DNA of 64,000 nt from assembly GCA_018292915.2 (NCBI GenBank), contig JACVVK020000205.1:452001-516000 (forward strand), given 5' to 3'. The notes under the pieces are model-generated. The model ran no database searches. It was not told the DNA's origin and was given only the letters and a program-made list of their open reading frames with translations. Positions 13,025 to 28,170 of this stretch are shown in pieces (position 1 is the stretch's first letter; every line of letters starts with the position of its first letter). The stretch comes from Batillaria attramentaria (taxonomy: Eukaryota; Mollusca; Gastropoda; Batillariidae). A program made the translations under genes and the position numbers.

Positions 13025-13515
13025 TTATTTTTATTTTATTTACTTTTTCCTGCCTGTCTGCCTTTGTTTTGTTGTTTTTGGTTTTGGCTTATTTGATTTT
13101 TTTTTTTTCTGTTGTCATTGTGTCTTGTCAGATTCATGTACGTGCTTTGTATACATGTGTACTGTTAATTGTTTTGCAAAGTCTGCGTGGTTGTATGTCG
13201 CTACATGTGCATATGGCAAACATGAGAAATTAAAACAAAACAAAACATGACGATTTGTTAAAATCTTGTTGCAGACATGTGTAGTGTCACAGGCTGGTTT
13301 GGTCCTGACTGTGTATATCAGTGTCAATGTCGTAACAACCGCCTCTGTGATCAGATCTATGGTCACTGTCCGCGGGGCGTTTGTGAAAGTGGGTTTGCAG
13401 GAACAGCCTGTCAGTACGGTAAGTAACAGACACATGCAAGGCTGGGTCGTTACTCCTTCAGCCGCTTCCTTGCACCAAAGGCTCTCGTCAGAGGGCCCTT
13501 GATACAAGGAAGCTT

Positions 13516-13562
<47 letters not shown>

Positions 13563-15388
13563 ACACACGCGCGCGCGCGCGCGCGCGCGCGCGCACGAAA
13601 GAAAGATGACTAGGACAGACAACTCACCCGCTGTCATACATATTTCATGGGCATCTGTGGCCCACGCCATAATTAGTAAGTACTGTAAATTCTAACGCAC
13701 GAATGACTAAGATGGCCCCTTCCTCTCCATCTGTTCCGGAAATATTCAGCCCACAACCAACCAACCAAACAAACAAACAAACAAGAAGACAAAAACAAAC
13801 AAACAAACAAACAAACAACAACAACAACAACAACAACAAACCCACGACAATAACAAGCAACAAACAACAAGAGAACAAAAACAAATGCGATTCTAAATTC
13901 CGGAATATGATAGCTGAGCTGACCCTTTGCACAAATTAATTTCAATGGAACATCCAGTGTGTAGGAGAATGCACGTGATTCACGTGAGCGTGCCTGTTGA
14001 TTTCAGTCTTCATGGTTCTTCTCCTTCTTTATTATTATTATTATTTTGCAGTTGATCTTGCCTATAATCAACCAGCCGACACCAACTTACCATATTTAAC
14101 GCATGGGGACGCAGCATATGCAGTAGACGCCAGTCTGAAAACCTGTTTCGTCACGGGATTGGCCGAAAACTCCACGTGGTCTGTGAAACTCAAGGAAGCC
14201 TCGTGGGTGAACACAGTCAGCGTGTTTGTTGTGAACAGTAAGTGGCAGACGTACAATATTCAAATTGCCGTGACCACACTGCATATTAATCCAGTGGAGC
14301 CTGAAATTCTTAAAATATGAGTAATTTAGCAATAATATGGGTGAATTAATGGGTGACACCGTGATTAGTGACAAACACATTCACATCTCCACGACCACAC
14401 TACATATTAATCTAATAGACTCTTAGATGCATAAAAATGTGACTAACATGGCATCATTTTCCATTTTTATGTGAATTAATGGGTGACAACTAAAAGTCCC
14501 TACCGTGATATGTTGACCTCGCACAGTTATACAGTGTCCAGCGCCTCAAAGACACCCGGCTACCGAACCACCTGGATTTTCAGGGGAATTCACTCTGACA
14601 AACCAGAGTCACAGAGAGTGAGTGGGTGGGTGGGTGTTTGGGAGTTTAACGTCCCTTTCGAACACGTATGGGTGATATCAAAGACGGGGCAACGAGAAAA
14701 AGGCCAGCACAAATATTCGGCCACAGCCGGAATTCGAAATCACGACCCGAGCATTGAAAATCCAACGCTCTACCATTCGGCTATCCCGGCTCCCTCAGCG
14801 TCACGGAGAATTCCTTGTTTGATCAGTGGTTACATGGTAAGCCTTGATATACATTTCCAAAGATAAGTGCTGATTTTGCTGCATTTGGTCAACAGATCCC
14901 ACACTTGTATGTGATTCCATAGCAGACAGAAGTTAATGGGGAGAAACCGCATTTGTTCGCGCGCGCACGTTTTATCAGATCCTTATTCCTCAACTGCACT
15001 CTGTCCACCACTGAGCTATCAGGGTTGCCTGTTTCTATATATTATGAGCTGACTTTTGTTTGTTGAGTTTTGCGCTGTTGTGGTAGTTTGACCACAACTG
15101 ACATACCACAACATGCACCGTACTGACAAAATATCATTTCAGGTTCTGCTCGTGCTGACCAACTAGACGTAAGTCTCTACAACGATGATGACGACATTCA
15201 CGTGGTGGCGACTCCACATGTCACTAAGCCTAATGCCACGCGTTATTACTATCACCTGCCTCAGCCAGCCAGAGTGTCCAGGGTTCAAATCCGCACTACT
15301 GACAATGACACGTCTCTGTCGCTGTGTGATGTCAACGTGTATGGGGGTCAGTTTCTTTCTGTCTCCGTCTGTCTTGTCTCTTACATTA

Positions 15389-15457
<69 letters not shown>

Positions 15458-16573
15458 GGAAAAAAGTGAAATCACTTGAAATACTTAATGTACTTTATTA
15501 TACTAATATCAGTATATGAAATGAAGCATTAAATGTTTATGAAAGCTGGCAAAAAATGTTGATTATAAATATGAAAGCAAGAACAAAATTGAAATCAAGA
15601 AATTAGCAGGAACAAAAACAAAGCAAAACGACGACCATACATTAGCAATAACAATAACAATAATGCAGAGTCATGTAGCGCCTAATTCAACCTGTTATAT
15701 TGTATTCAAACTATCTGATAGCACTTCCGCAAACTGCTAAAGTTCTCTTGCGGAACTAACGACCATTTCATCGTGCAGGACGCAACATAGCGTTGAGGAA
15801 AAACGCCACTCAAGGGGAGAAAACCCGGGCAGGTGGTGTGGCCAGCAGAGCAGTCGATGGTAACACAGACGGAGATTTTGATCACAGATCTTGTACTCAC
15901 ACGGAAGACAGGGACAGGGGGAAAGATCTTAGATCATGGTGGACAGTTGTACTCGGTAACCCTCAACACATATGGCGTGTCCGGGTTTACAACAGGGAGG
16001 ACTCAAGTGAGTGAATCTTTGAACCTTCTAGTGAGTGAGTTTTTCGGGCTTTAAGCCGCGCTTGAACCTTCGAATGTGAAACATTTATAATGCAGATATT
16101 TAGTTCGTGTTATAAATAATGGCATCGGAATAAACCCTTTGACCGTGAAAGTTCGCAAATTTCTTTCAGTGTACTTGTACTCATAAGTGTTTGTAGTGAA
16201 GCAGTCTACTGAGCACTCTTGTCTCGTAATCTGTAGATGTATCGCTCCGCGTATGATAGTTCCTGCATTTTTTCGGTGTTTCTTGTTGTGTTGCTTCTTG
16301 TTGCCCTAATGCATATCACTACATGTATATCAAGACTTTGTATCGCAGATTCTGATCGACTCAGCGTTTTTCGGGTTAACGTTACCTACGACGACGGAAC
16401 TACAGAACAGGTGTACAGAGAAAGCAAACTTAAACCTCCAAGAGTTACCGACATTCACCTACCAAAGCCGACTGTGGGAACTGAGCTGACTGTATGGCAT
16501 TACGCACCAGGCAGAATCCTGACACTTTGCGAAGTCGAAGTCTATGGAGGCAAGTGCACATCATTAATTAAAC

Positions 16574-16624
<51 letters not shown>

Positions 16625-16896
16625 GAGTGTGCATTTCAGGCTCATGAAAGGCTGTAACAGTGTTTGTCTAAGCGGTACGATGTTAGAAAATTGCTCAGGA
16701 CGATTTGTGAACCAAGTGAGTAGTAGTAGTAGTAGTAACAATAATAATAATTAATCATTATGGGTACTTAAGGGAGCTCAGGGCGCCTTACAATGAACAC
16801 ACACCCACTCACCCACAAACACACGCAAAATGAGTCCACACATACATTTACATACAAACAATACTGTGCAGCATCATACGCGGGCTACCCCCGGCT

Positions 16897-16967
<71 letters not shown>

Positions 16968-17966
16968 CCAGCAAGATGATAATGTTGCAACAGTTATTGG
17001 CTAAGGGCTGTGAAGAGGTCGGTTTTCAAATCTGTTTTGAAGGATGGTTTTGTGTCTGCATATCTGATTGATGCTGGGAGATCATTCCAACAAGTCGGTA
17101 TGAATAACTACGCTGACCAAAGCTCTTTGTTTTGACATGAGGGATACTGAGTTTCCGAGTGTCAACAGCAGAACAAAGCTGACAGATGTCAGAAGATGGA
17201 CATTTAGAAAGCTCGCGGTATTTTTTTATCACCCACTCCTTTATTGTTCATCTTCCTTCAGACTGCCTGGACGGATATTTCGGGTGGCTGTGTGACACTA
17301 AGTGCCGATGTGAGAATCCTGACGAGATCTGTGACAAACTGTGGGGGATGTGTCCTGTCTCAGGCTGCCGGGCAGGGTGGAGGGGGGACGATTGTCAACT
17401 GGGTAAGTCAGATATTACTGGTCGCGCTAAAGATGCAAACTACACTCTACACATAGTTAAAATACCAAGTATGCTGCTTTCCAAGCACTAACGAGATTTT
17501 TTTTTGTTAGTTTGTTGTTTCTGTTGTAGTTTTTGAGCAGTACATAGGGACATGTGATGCCAACACGGTCAGGTTAGACCCTAATGCCCATGCCTTTATA
17601 AAATTCAAACCCTCGAAGATCATGCAGATGATAAGCGTACTTATGTATTGCCATCGAGGCAGTCTGAACAACTGAGTGTCTAATAATGTCACACTGAATC
17701 ATGGGATACCTGCTTTCGTTACTGTGTCCATCTGTGACCCAGTTTTGTCCGAAATTGAATCTTTACAGTTTTTCATCATCTCCATATTGTCCACTTTCGG
17801 GCTTATAAATTATGTCCTTGCAGAGTGTTTGAACGGAACTTATGGGTACAAGTGCGGGTTCAACTGCAGTGGGACCTGTCGGGATCACGTGTGCCATCAC
17901 GTGACGGGAGAATGCACTAACGGTTGTGCACCTGGATGGGAAGGAGACCGCTGCATAGAGAGTAGG

Positions 17967-18040
<74 letters not shown>

Positions 18041-19541
18041 AACGCACGCACGTAGGTACAAGCAACCAAAGAAGAAGGGGGAAAAAAAAGCAAAAATAAA
18101 CCCGCAAACAAACAGATTAAAAAACAACAACAACAACAACGACAACTTACAAACAAAGCGCTTGACACTCGTGGTTTGATTCGTAACAGTAAATTCGTTA
18201 AAGTTGTTGTCTTGTTCTTGATATTTCAGTGTGCCAGCCAACTGTGTTCGGTCAAAACTGTTCCGAAGTTTGTCCGCCCAACTGTCTGGACACACGATGC
18301 CACCATGTAACAGGACTTTGCAACGAAGGGTGTGAACCTGGCTGGATGGGAGACAACTGTACTGAACGTAAGACAAATTATGCAGATGAATCTCCCTCTC
18401 TCTCTCTCTCTTAGGTATTGGACATGATTCAAACTAAGCCTTTGTCCCCCAATACTTTATCATGCCCTTCGGGAAAATAGGGTTGCCTCCCCAGGGGAAA
18501 GAGCGCCACCGCCAGGCGGCACCAACCACCTCCTTATTTTAGTGGAGGAAGAAAGCCGAACTGAGGACCCGGAGAGAAACCCTCGATGAGCGTTCTGGAA
18601 ACTAGAGAGAGAAAACAAATGTTGCCAAGTGGTTCTCTACATTCACCCCTTTGTGTTCTGTCTGTGACGTAGTGTCTCGTTTGACGTAAACTCTGCGATG
18701 TAGGGTGACGTTGTCATTTTGGGAGTTGGTGTTTTTAGCAACAGTTTCGGTTACGGCAAGAGGTCATTATCTTGTAGTTTGTATTTCATCTGAATAAAAG
18801 GCTATTACAACAACAAACAAACATACAAACAAACAAAAACAGCCAACAAAAACAAAAGATCAACAACCATACAACAACCAAAGAAAAAATAAACAACACA
18901 CAAAATACAAATACAAAACCCCAAACCAATCAACCAACTAGTCAAGCAGCCAACTCAACAACCCCAAACAGCACACACACCAAAAAGAACAAATCACATA
19001 TCATAGTTCAAACAAAGGCTTCACCGTGACAGCAGTAGTGACAGCCGTTCAGTAACGTACGTGCTTCATTAGTCCCAGTTTTTATCGAGTCAGCATATGC
19101 TGTCATGGATTTTGAATTTTCTTCCACAGCATGTGGTCGTGGTTTTCACGGTCTCAACTGCAGTTCGAACTGCAGCGCCGACTGTGCGAACAACGCTTGT
19201 GACGCAACTTCCGGAGACTGCGCAGAAGGCTGCGTGGCCGGGCGGACAGGAACACGCTGCGAACAACTAATCGGAACCGATCAAAACGGCGACAAGAACG
19301 ACGATGGTAAGTCTTATGTAACTGCGTAATGGGGAAGGCTATATCTGTCCAAATTACCTAGTAATCTACACATTTTCTACACATTATCATTATTAGTATT
19401 GTTGTAGTTATTATTATCATTATCTGAATAATACTTATTTATGACCATCTTTATTTGTTTTCAGTTAGCCGCGAAATAGTCTTTTTTGCTTGAGCGGCGT
19501 TAAGCCCTACCTACCTACCTACCTACCTACCTACCTAACTT

Positions 19542-19592
<51 letters not shown>

Positions 19593-22500
19593 TATTTCTT
19601 TTCAGGAAGCGAGGGAATGATGGTGGTCGGAGTTGTCATGGGGATCCTGGTTTTATTGCTAGTCGCTGTCATCATTGGAGTGGTGGTGTGGATACGAAGG
19701 TATCACATGCATACACATTACTTGTAAATATCTGAACTCCCCCTTTCTTTTACTTGCCGCGGCTCTCTCCCTCTTAATCTTTCCGCCCATTAAGTTTGGG
19801 AAAGGCCCGTTCTGCTATTCGTGTCCTTTGATGAAGCCAACGCCAAACACATTTTCAAATAATTATTATTATTTCAGTACCTCATACGTCAAAATTGTTG
19901 TCATTATTTTTACACAACTGCGCTGTTTAAAAAAACAACAAAAACAAAACAAACAAACAAAAACAAACCTCATGTAAGCTCTTTGTTGTTTGGCTTGGTT
20001 TTGACTTTAACTCGACCCTTTTCCGATGTATAGCGGTTACCAAAGTTGCCTATTCCCAGTCAGAAACAATTAAATTACCACCAGCAAGTATCGACAGAAA
20101 TAGTTCATACCTATGACCCCACTGTTCATAAAGTTTTCGCTTACAGTTCACGCAGCTTCAGCGCTTGCCTGCTGAATGTCCCGTTTTGCTCAGTCACTTC
20201 GTCTTCACAGAACGACTTTAACTGACAATTTTCAGTAACTTTACCCTTGTGGGTGTCTTGCACAAACCTTCACTGTCTTCAGGCGACCCAAATCGCACAC
20301 TGGCAAACAAAGCGTCTGGTCCCAACATGACACCAGCCAGGCACACCTGGTCGACGAAACAGACGACGCGACTGACAGGGGAAACAACTCTGGTCAACCC
20401 GTGGGCTTTTCGGGTCTTTCATCCATTGAAGAGCGCGTCAACCCCGCGCAAACGCCAAGCATGACTAGACGGGACAGAGCCAGGGAGCAGTATGAAATGC
20501 ACCAGCCTCAGACAAAAACAGAGTGAGTGACTTTTTTGTGATGCAGATTTGCGAGATGCATGTACAGTACACCGCAGCGCACAGGTTGTGTCCCGCCGAT
20601 TTGGGGCCGGGTGCGTGTCGATCGTCAGTGTCACTGAATAATGCTCAGTATAGTTCGCGCCCCTGGGCCGTATTGGGCGAACTACAGCCTACCAACGCTC
20701 ATTTAGTAGATCGGTTTAGGGTTAGGTTTAGGGTTAGGGTTAGGTTTCTATGTAGGGTTGGGGTTCCCTTGTGGTAATGGTGCAATCGCTATGTATGCGC
20801 GCGCGGGGGGGGGGGGGGGGGGGGAAGAGAAGATTTGTTTCCTTGATAAAACAATTCCCGAGTTTGATAATATGTATGGTTATTGGTTCTTAATTGATTG
20901 TGAAGTTTGTTTGATCTTTACGTTTACTTCTGTTTTATTGCTTTCATATTTTATATCAAGATCTTTAATGGCTGTATATTATTATTATTTTTTTAATACA
21001 TGACAGAACATTATGTGAGTCCCAAGACAATTATCTGTTTTAGATTTATTTCTCATACAGACAATAAAGTATTTTGAATTGAATTCACTTACTCATTCTA
21101 ATGATTATGCAGGAGCCAGCAGGCATCAACCAATGCAGAAGCATCCCAAGGTCCTGAACGTCAGCCCTCCACCAAGCGACCAGAGTTAATGGCCCTGTTC
21201 TCTAGAGACGCCACGAGTGACGTCCCCTTGTTGGACACCGCGACCCCGTCCTCGAGAGCTTCGACAGCGAACTCCTCCCCAAAGAGCAAGCGGAGCACGC
21301 CAACCCCAGCCAAGAGAATGGCGAGTTTGGCCTCTCTTGACACACGTGAGCTGAGTTCACTTACAGCCATGTCTTTTTATGTCTTTTTGTAAGGAATGAA
21401 GGATGGTTGGTAGGTTATTTAGGGCTTAACGCTGCGCGCACAAGCAGTAAGGAATGAAGGAAGACGCCCCCCCCCCTCCCTCCAGAATTGAAAGGAAATA
21501 GTAGCATTTTTTTCTTTTTTTTTTAACTGAAGAACCATGAAAGGATCTCCCGATGCAGTTTGGGAGCCTGGGAAAAATGGTGTCACGTGATCACAACTCA
21601 ACCCGTGGTCAAACTCAAGCTTTACCCTGACAAAACGGCAGGGGCGGCCGTTCAGTCGACTAGTGCACCTGCTAAAGGGCTATGGTGTGCACGTGGTAGC
21701 TGATGTTTTATTCATGCAATGTGCGTCTCAGATTCCTTACCGCCTCTGGGGGAGCCGGGATAGCCGAATGGTAGTGCGTTGGACTTTCAGTGCTTGGGTC
21801 GTGAGTGCGAATCCTGTCTGGGGCAAATATTTGGGCTTGTTTTTTTCTCGTTGCCTTGTCTGTGATATCACCCATACGTGGTGGAACAGAACGTGAAACT
21901 CCCAAATACCCACACCCACCCTCATCGCCTCAGATATTTGTAGGTTCAAGCCATCACCATTGCTCTCCCCTTTTTGTTCTTCTAATTTCCAGTGAGCATG
22001 GATGAGGTGGAGGTGGTGCCACTACAGATGCCAACGTCACCAAGCAAGAAGGACAACAGCGACTACTACAACGTCGTCTGCCGAGACTTCTCCCCCAACA
22101 CCGTCATCAGCGTCAGCGAACTGCCCGCCAAGGTGGCCGCCTGGCTGGCGCAACCCAGACACTTCAACAAGGAGAGATCAGTAAGGAATACGCTGGCTTT
22201 GAGCTAAGTCTTTGATACTATGTATCATGACATGGTTTGTCTGACGACGACGACTCCGCTTATGTCAATGAAAAGGGCCGAGCCCCCAGAATCCAGCCAA
22301 TCGCGCCCCGCGGCAGAATGAGCACAATACATGGCATGGTCTGGCAAACTTTCTTGCCAGACACTCCAACGAGGGCAGCACATGAAGTCTGATATGACTG
22401 GAACATGAAAAGAAAGCATGAAGTTGTTTGACGTCATTTGAGAAAAGAGACCAATACGTCAAACTCTTTCGCCTTGAAGTCACCCCTTTTCTCATACAAT

Positions 22501-23894
22501 TACGTCATAGACGTACTGTGCTTTGCTAATACACGGCAGAGTAAAGAGGTGGGGCTATGGCCTCGGGGCTTGCCGAGAGGAGTCGTCTGTTCTTGACTGC
22601 AAAGATTTCTTGCTTTCGGTAAATACGTTTCCTCAGCGCTTGTACGATGATGATGATGATGATGATGATGGAGACTTGATATAGCGCAAGGCTCCACCCT
22701 AACTGAGTGCTCACGGCGCTTAGGGAGAGGTTTTGAAAGGAATGATAGTGAAAAATATTAGAAAAGAGAAAAAAAAAACTTGCAGTTGATTACTGGCGTG
22801 AGGCACTGAAGAGATGAGTCTTCAGGCGCTTCCGGAATGCGGTAATGCTGACTGCCTCCTTCACTGTCTCAGGGAGAGAGTTCCACAATTTCGGCGCTGC
22901 ATTTTTGAAGGACCGTGCACCATGCCTCTTCGTACTGTGAATGTACACTAGCATCTTGGTCTTTCAAACCATTCCTACGTTTAGGGCCTTACCTCGCAGT
23001 TCAACTTTTGTGTTTTTGTTTCCATTAGGTAGGCCTGGGCATCTCACTACATGTATCTACATGTGTGTTTGGGGTTGGTGAAATATGCACGAGAAAATCT
23101 AACCTGACAGTTCCAGTACATAGAAGCCACTCTCTGGGGCACAGAGTCTTTCAGTGGAAAGTACCTCAGTGCACGGTGGGGAAATGGCGCTCACTGCGCT
23201 ACCGTGACGGGCCTAAATTGTCTCGGTGCTCTCAAACACAAGGTCGCGCACTATGTCATCCTTGACCAGCTTTGAACCCAGAGGGATCCTCAATGGCGCA
23301 AGTGATGGCAGGTTGTCTTCAGAGTGAAAGTAGGCGTGTTTCTGAATCAGAGACATACATAACATGTCTCTGTCTGAATGGACAGATCTATATTACATTC
23401 AGCACGGGTGTGTATGCTTTTGTAATCGCCTCTTATTCCGCCACAAGGCAGGTACGTGATCGTCTGCACCGTGCAGTAATACTTGCCTGTAGAGTGCAAC
23501 ACCTTTGCCTGTCAGAGTGCAACACCCTTGCCGTTTACTCACATCCTGTTGGATCAGTGTACCACGTAAACAGTGCCATCAAAGCGCAACAATAATTGTC
23601 CGCTGGCAAAGATGTTGCCCAAACGAAAAGTGGCCGGATATTCAAGACTTCGTTTCAAATCGAATCATATGACACACAAGTCTTCGCTTTTCTAAAAAAA
23701 AATTCGCCATTTTTGAAAATGGCGCTGGCTGTAAGCAGTCACATTTTCACGCCCCGCCGAAAAGGGACTGCACTCTGGAGTCTACATAGAAGCTAGTACA
23801 AATTGCTTCCCTTTGGTTTGAATCTGTGAGAGTGAGTTGCCCTTAGAAACTTTAGGAGTCATTGGGTTAATGCTTCAGACACTCTGAAGCAGCC

Positions 23895-23930
<36 letters not shown>

Positions 23931-26900
23931 GTGGACCTTCGCTTGTGAACTGTCTAGATTTTTCCCACAGATGCTGCCGGCTGGAAATGTGTCCAAGTGT
24001 GAAATAGCAATGCTGCCTCAGAACATCAGGAAGAACCGCTACAGAGACATCTACCCTTGTAAGCAAATTGCACACCTCTCGCACGCACGCATGCACGCCC
24101 TCACACAGTCACGCACACACATTCTGTTTACCACTCTCTCGTTTTGTGTGTGATTATGGACCTAGTTTCTGATCAACCAAAACTAAAGAATATATACGCT
24201 GAGTGTACATAAACGGTAAATGGAAATGGTGGGTTTTTTATTTTTTTATTTTTTTAAATATCTTTCAGTTGTTAAGATATTAATTTTACGTGTCGGCACG
24301 TTTGGCCTGACCAGCAGTCTTAGCAGACGACTTAGCAGCACATATCGGCCAATCAGAATCCCGCTTGCTACTGTGGGTGGACATGCGCACTAGCTTCTCT
24401 CTCTCTCTCTCTCTACGAGATTTCCTGCAAGGAGGCTAGCTCCCACATGCGTGCCAGTTTTTATGTTGTATGCACACTGAACAACACTGTGATGGTGCCA
24501 GAAAACCCAAGTATTATGTCAAGTCATGTTTTGAATCTGTACTTTTGCCCACCTTTTGGGGCTCTTGATGTACTGGCCCCGCCGACACTAATACTCATCA
24601 TGTTGTGCCAAGACATGGTCGGCGGGACCATTTTTTGTATGCAAGTTGTGTTTTTATCCATTCCGGTTTTTAGGTTGACGCTTTAATAAAAGCTGTCCTT
24701 TTCACCCTAACATTTGTTTGTAGTGCAGATGCGTAAATGTTTTTATGTGTAACTCAGGGAATATAAAATTTATGTACCTGTCCGCACTGATAAGCCCTAA
24801 AACGCAATATCTTTTAAAAGCCCACGCAAAAATCGCAATTTTACTTGAAAGCTTCAGATCACTAGGAGCCACCTCAAGCCACTATTTTGCAATCTGCAGC
24901 GATCTCGGGCCTAGCGGGAAGACCCACGCCTAGCGTAATAGTGGGTTGAAGTGGCTTCTACTGGTGTGCAGTGGCTTGTTCCTTTTAACAAGTCCTATCA
25001 TATCGTGGGGGGGGGGGGGGGCTCTTAAGCAATAACGTGTATTTGAGACAAATAATCTTTATTTCTTGATCTTGTTCGTGATGATGAAGGTGATGATGGC
25101 TGTTTCAGATGATGAGTTCCGCGTCAAACTGGATCCACTGCCTGACGATCCATTCAGCGACTACTACAATGCCTCGTTTATCGATGTGAGTTTACCCCTC
25201 TTCCTACTACATACAAGTCTAAAACAACAACAACAACAACAAAACCACCACCAACAATAACAACAAAGAGACCGGACAAGTATTGTAGTGGTTAGCTCCT
25301 GGAGACCCGGGTTCGAGTCCCAGCCGAAACAAGCGGGATTTTTGCCTACATAGGTCGGCTCCTACCCAGATCGGGTGTGCTATGGACCCAATGGGGAGGC
25401 TGTTGCCACCCACTTCACGGGTCCGACTTTGGGGGTGCTTCCCTTGGTATGACACATATCATGATGTGGATGATTACACGGCCGGCATCGCAAGTGCTGT
25501 AGTTCCCGGGCCTGGCTAACGACAGGAACCATGGAATGCGGCCCTGTCCCGCAGTCCCAAACCACACGGACCTCATTAGCATCATCATACCATCATCCTC
25601 ATTTCCATCATCATGCATGCAACAAAAAATTGCCCCAGCTTCCGAACCCTCCATGGATTCCACCCATGACATGGGAAGAACAACACTGGAGCTGGCAAAG
25701 AGTTGGTGCAGAAATAAAAACCCAAAGAACCCAGACACAACTTCAAAGAGGGGAATAATCAACCACCCCACAAAATCATTGACACGCTATAAAAAAATTA
25801 TTCCTGTACCTATTGGGCAGGATACCCTGAACCCACACTTTTGGGGCTCCGGGCAAAATAAACAAACAGAACAGTTAGTTACCCACCGCTGTGCATATAT
25901 TCACAAGATGTCATTGATATTGACACCTTCTCTGTACAGGGCTATGAAAGAGAGAAAGAGTACGTAGCTGCTCAGGGTAAGTTTGGATTTTGACAATAAT
26001 AATAATAATAGGGCGCCTATCCCCGAGGAACGAGCTCTAGGCGCCTTACAATCTAAAACCTAAAAAAAAATTATAAAAAATTACACAATAATTACTTTCG
26101 TGTAATGTTTACGTCGTTGGCCAAATTCGACAGTTGATTAGTTAAAATGTTTGACTGGTTAGAATGTTACAACTCTTGTCACATGGTTTCGCTTGAATTT
26201 TTCCAGTAAAATGAATCTGGTTTAAAAGTTCGGCTTGCGTGTTAGAATCTGAAGAGGCGCGTATTTGTTTTACTTGTTCCTTACTCTTTAATTATAGACT
26301 TTTATGTCACAAGAAAGACACCAGACCCTAAGTATTAACCGGATAAATTTCATGTGTAAGTTTGATTGCAATCTGTTTCACGGCACAAAAAAGAAAGAAA
26401 AAACATGCACAGTCGTCAAGGGAGACTAAATACACGAGTAAACAAGTGTCCTCCCTTCGTTCACAGATGAAGCGTTCTTTCATGAACTACCCTAAAGTGT
26501 GATAACATGCCCTTTACATCGCAGGTCCGATGGAGAGGACTACGTACGACTTCCTGCGGATGGTGTGGGACTTGACCTGTCACGTGATCGTGATGCTGAC
26601 CAATACCGTGGAGCTGGGCCGGGTATACACCTGACACATTACTTTTTGTTGTCTGTCTGCGTACAGTTAGCCACTACCATCACCCCTCCCTTCCCCCCCC
26701 CCCCACCATACTCTTCCTACTGCTCCCCTATCCTCTCTCCCCCCAGACTGGGGAGCCGGGGTGGTCGAATGGTAGAGCGTTGGACTTCTAATGCTCGGGT
26801 CGGAGTTCGATCCCGGCTGGGGCCAAATATTTGTGCTGGCGTTTTCATCGTTGCCCCGTCTTTGATATCACCCTGTGTGGTGGAAAAGGACGTTAAACCC

Positions 26901-28100
26901 CCAAACACCCACCCACCCACTCCCCCCAGATTCCGAACAGGGACAGTACATCGATCTGTACCCAGTCCCTGCTCCAACAGACTCGTCAAAACCTCCGACA
27001 AACAACTAGAGACAAAAGTGTGGGAGGAAGGAAATAATTATTGTGAAAGAAAACAGTGGTAAGAGAACTGCTGCAAGGTAGTCTTGGGGAGCTCACTCAG
27101 CATCTACTTGAAACACTGTTTTGACATTTTAGGGACTGCTCACCCTAGCGCAGTCCTCTTTAACAAAAAGAAATGGTACGGTATTGTGTGGTATAGATGG
27201 TATGGTAGACTTCTCCTCGGCGCACATACCCATCTCATCTGCAATGTTCATGGCGCCGCAGGGCTGGAGGACGAAAAAGCCTGCTGCCGGTAAGCGTTAC
27301 TTTATGTGCAAACCTTCACCCTGCAATTCACTCAGGTGCGTGCGACAGTAATTGTTTTCCACGCCACCGGCCACAGCCTACTCTTCTTCGAAAGATGGAC
27401 GTGGGATTTGTAGCGTGCACACTTGATATTTGTGCGTGATTGTGTGCACGAGGGCGGGGCAGGCACCGTAAACATGTCTGCACGTGATTGTGACTCGATT
27501 TGCAATGGAAAAATCCATCCAAATTCCTGCCTACCAGGGATTCGAACCCGGCGGCTCAGGATCCGAGGTCGGATACCTTAACCGCTACACCAAATCCCAT
27601 TGTTAAACAGTGTCTTTTTGTTTGCAGTTCAAGTGTCAGCAGTACTGGCCAGACGAGGGGTCCATGACACAGGGTGACATAACCGTCACACTCCATTCCT
27701 GCACCACCTTCGCTGACTACTGTATCAGGGAACTCACACTGCATCGGGTCGGTTTTACTTTAGCACTCAGTCTCTTGATCTTGTTACCACTTGCATGGGT
27801 GAGGCTCTTCTGTCTGGGTGACTGAAATCCGTTTTCTGATATACAGTAAACTCCGGTTATAGCGGCCACCCTTGGGACATGAACTTTGGTGTCGTTCTAT
27901 CCGATGTCCGATAAAACCAAAACATCGGATATAGCGGCAACTTTCGTCCTGGTGGACGTTAAATCCGATGTCTCCGTATATAACGGACATTTTTCGGTAT
28001 AGCCGATGTTTCCGTACATAAGGGACATTTTCCGGATTGATGACATTTCCTCTCCTCTCTCTCTCTCTCTCCCCCCCCCTCTCTCTCCCTCTCCTTCTCT

Positions 28101-28170
<70 letters not shown>

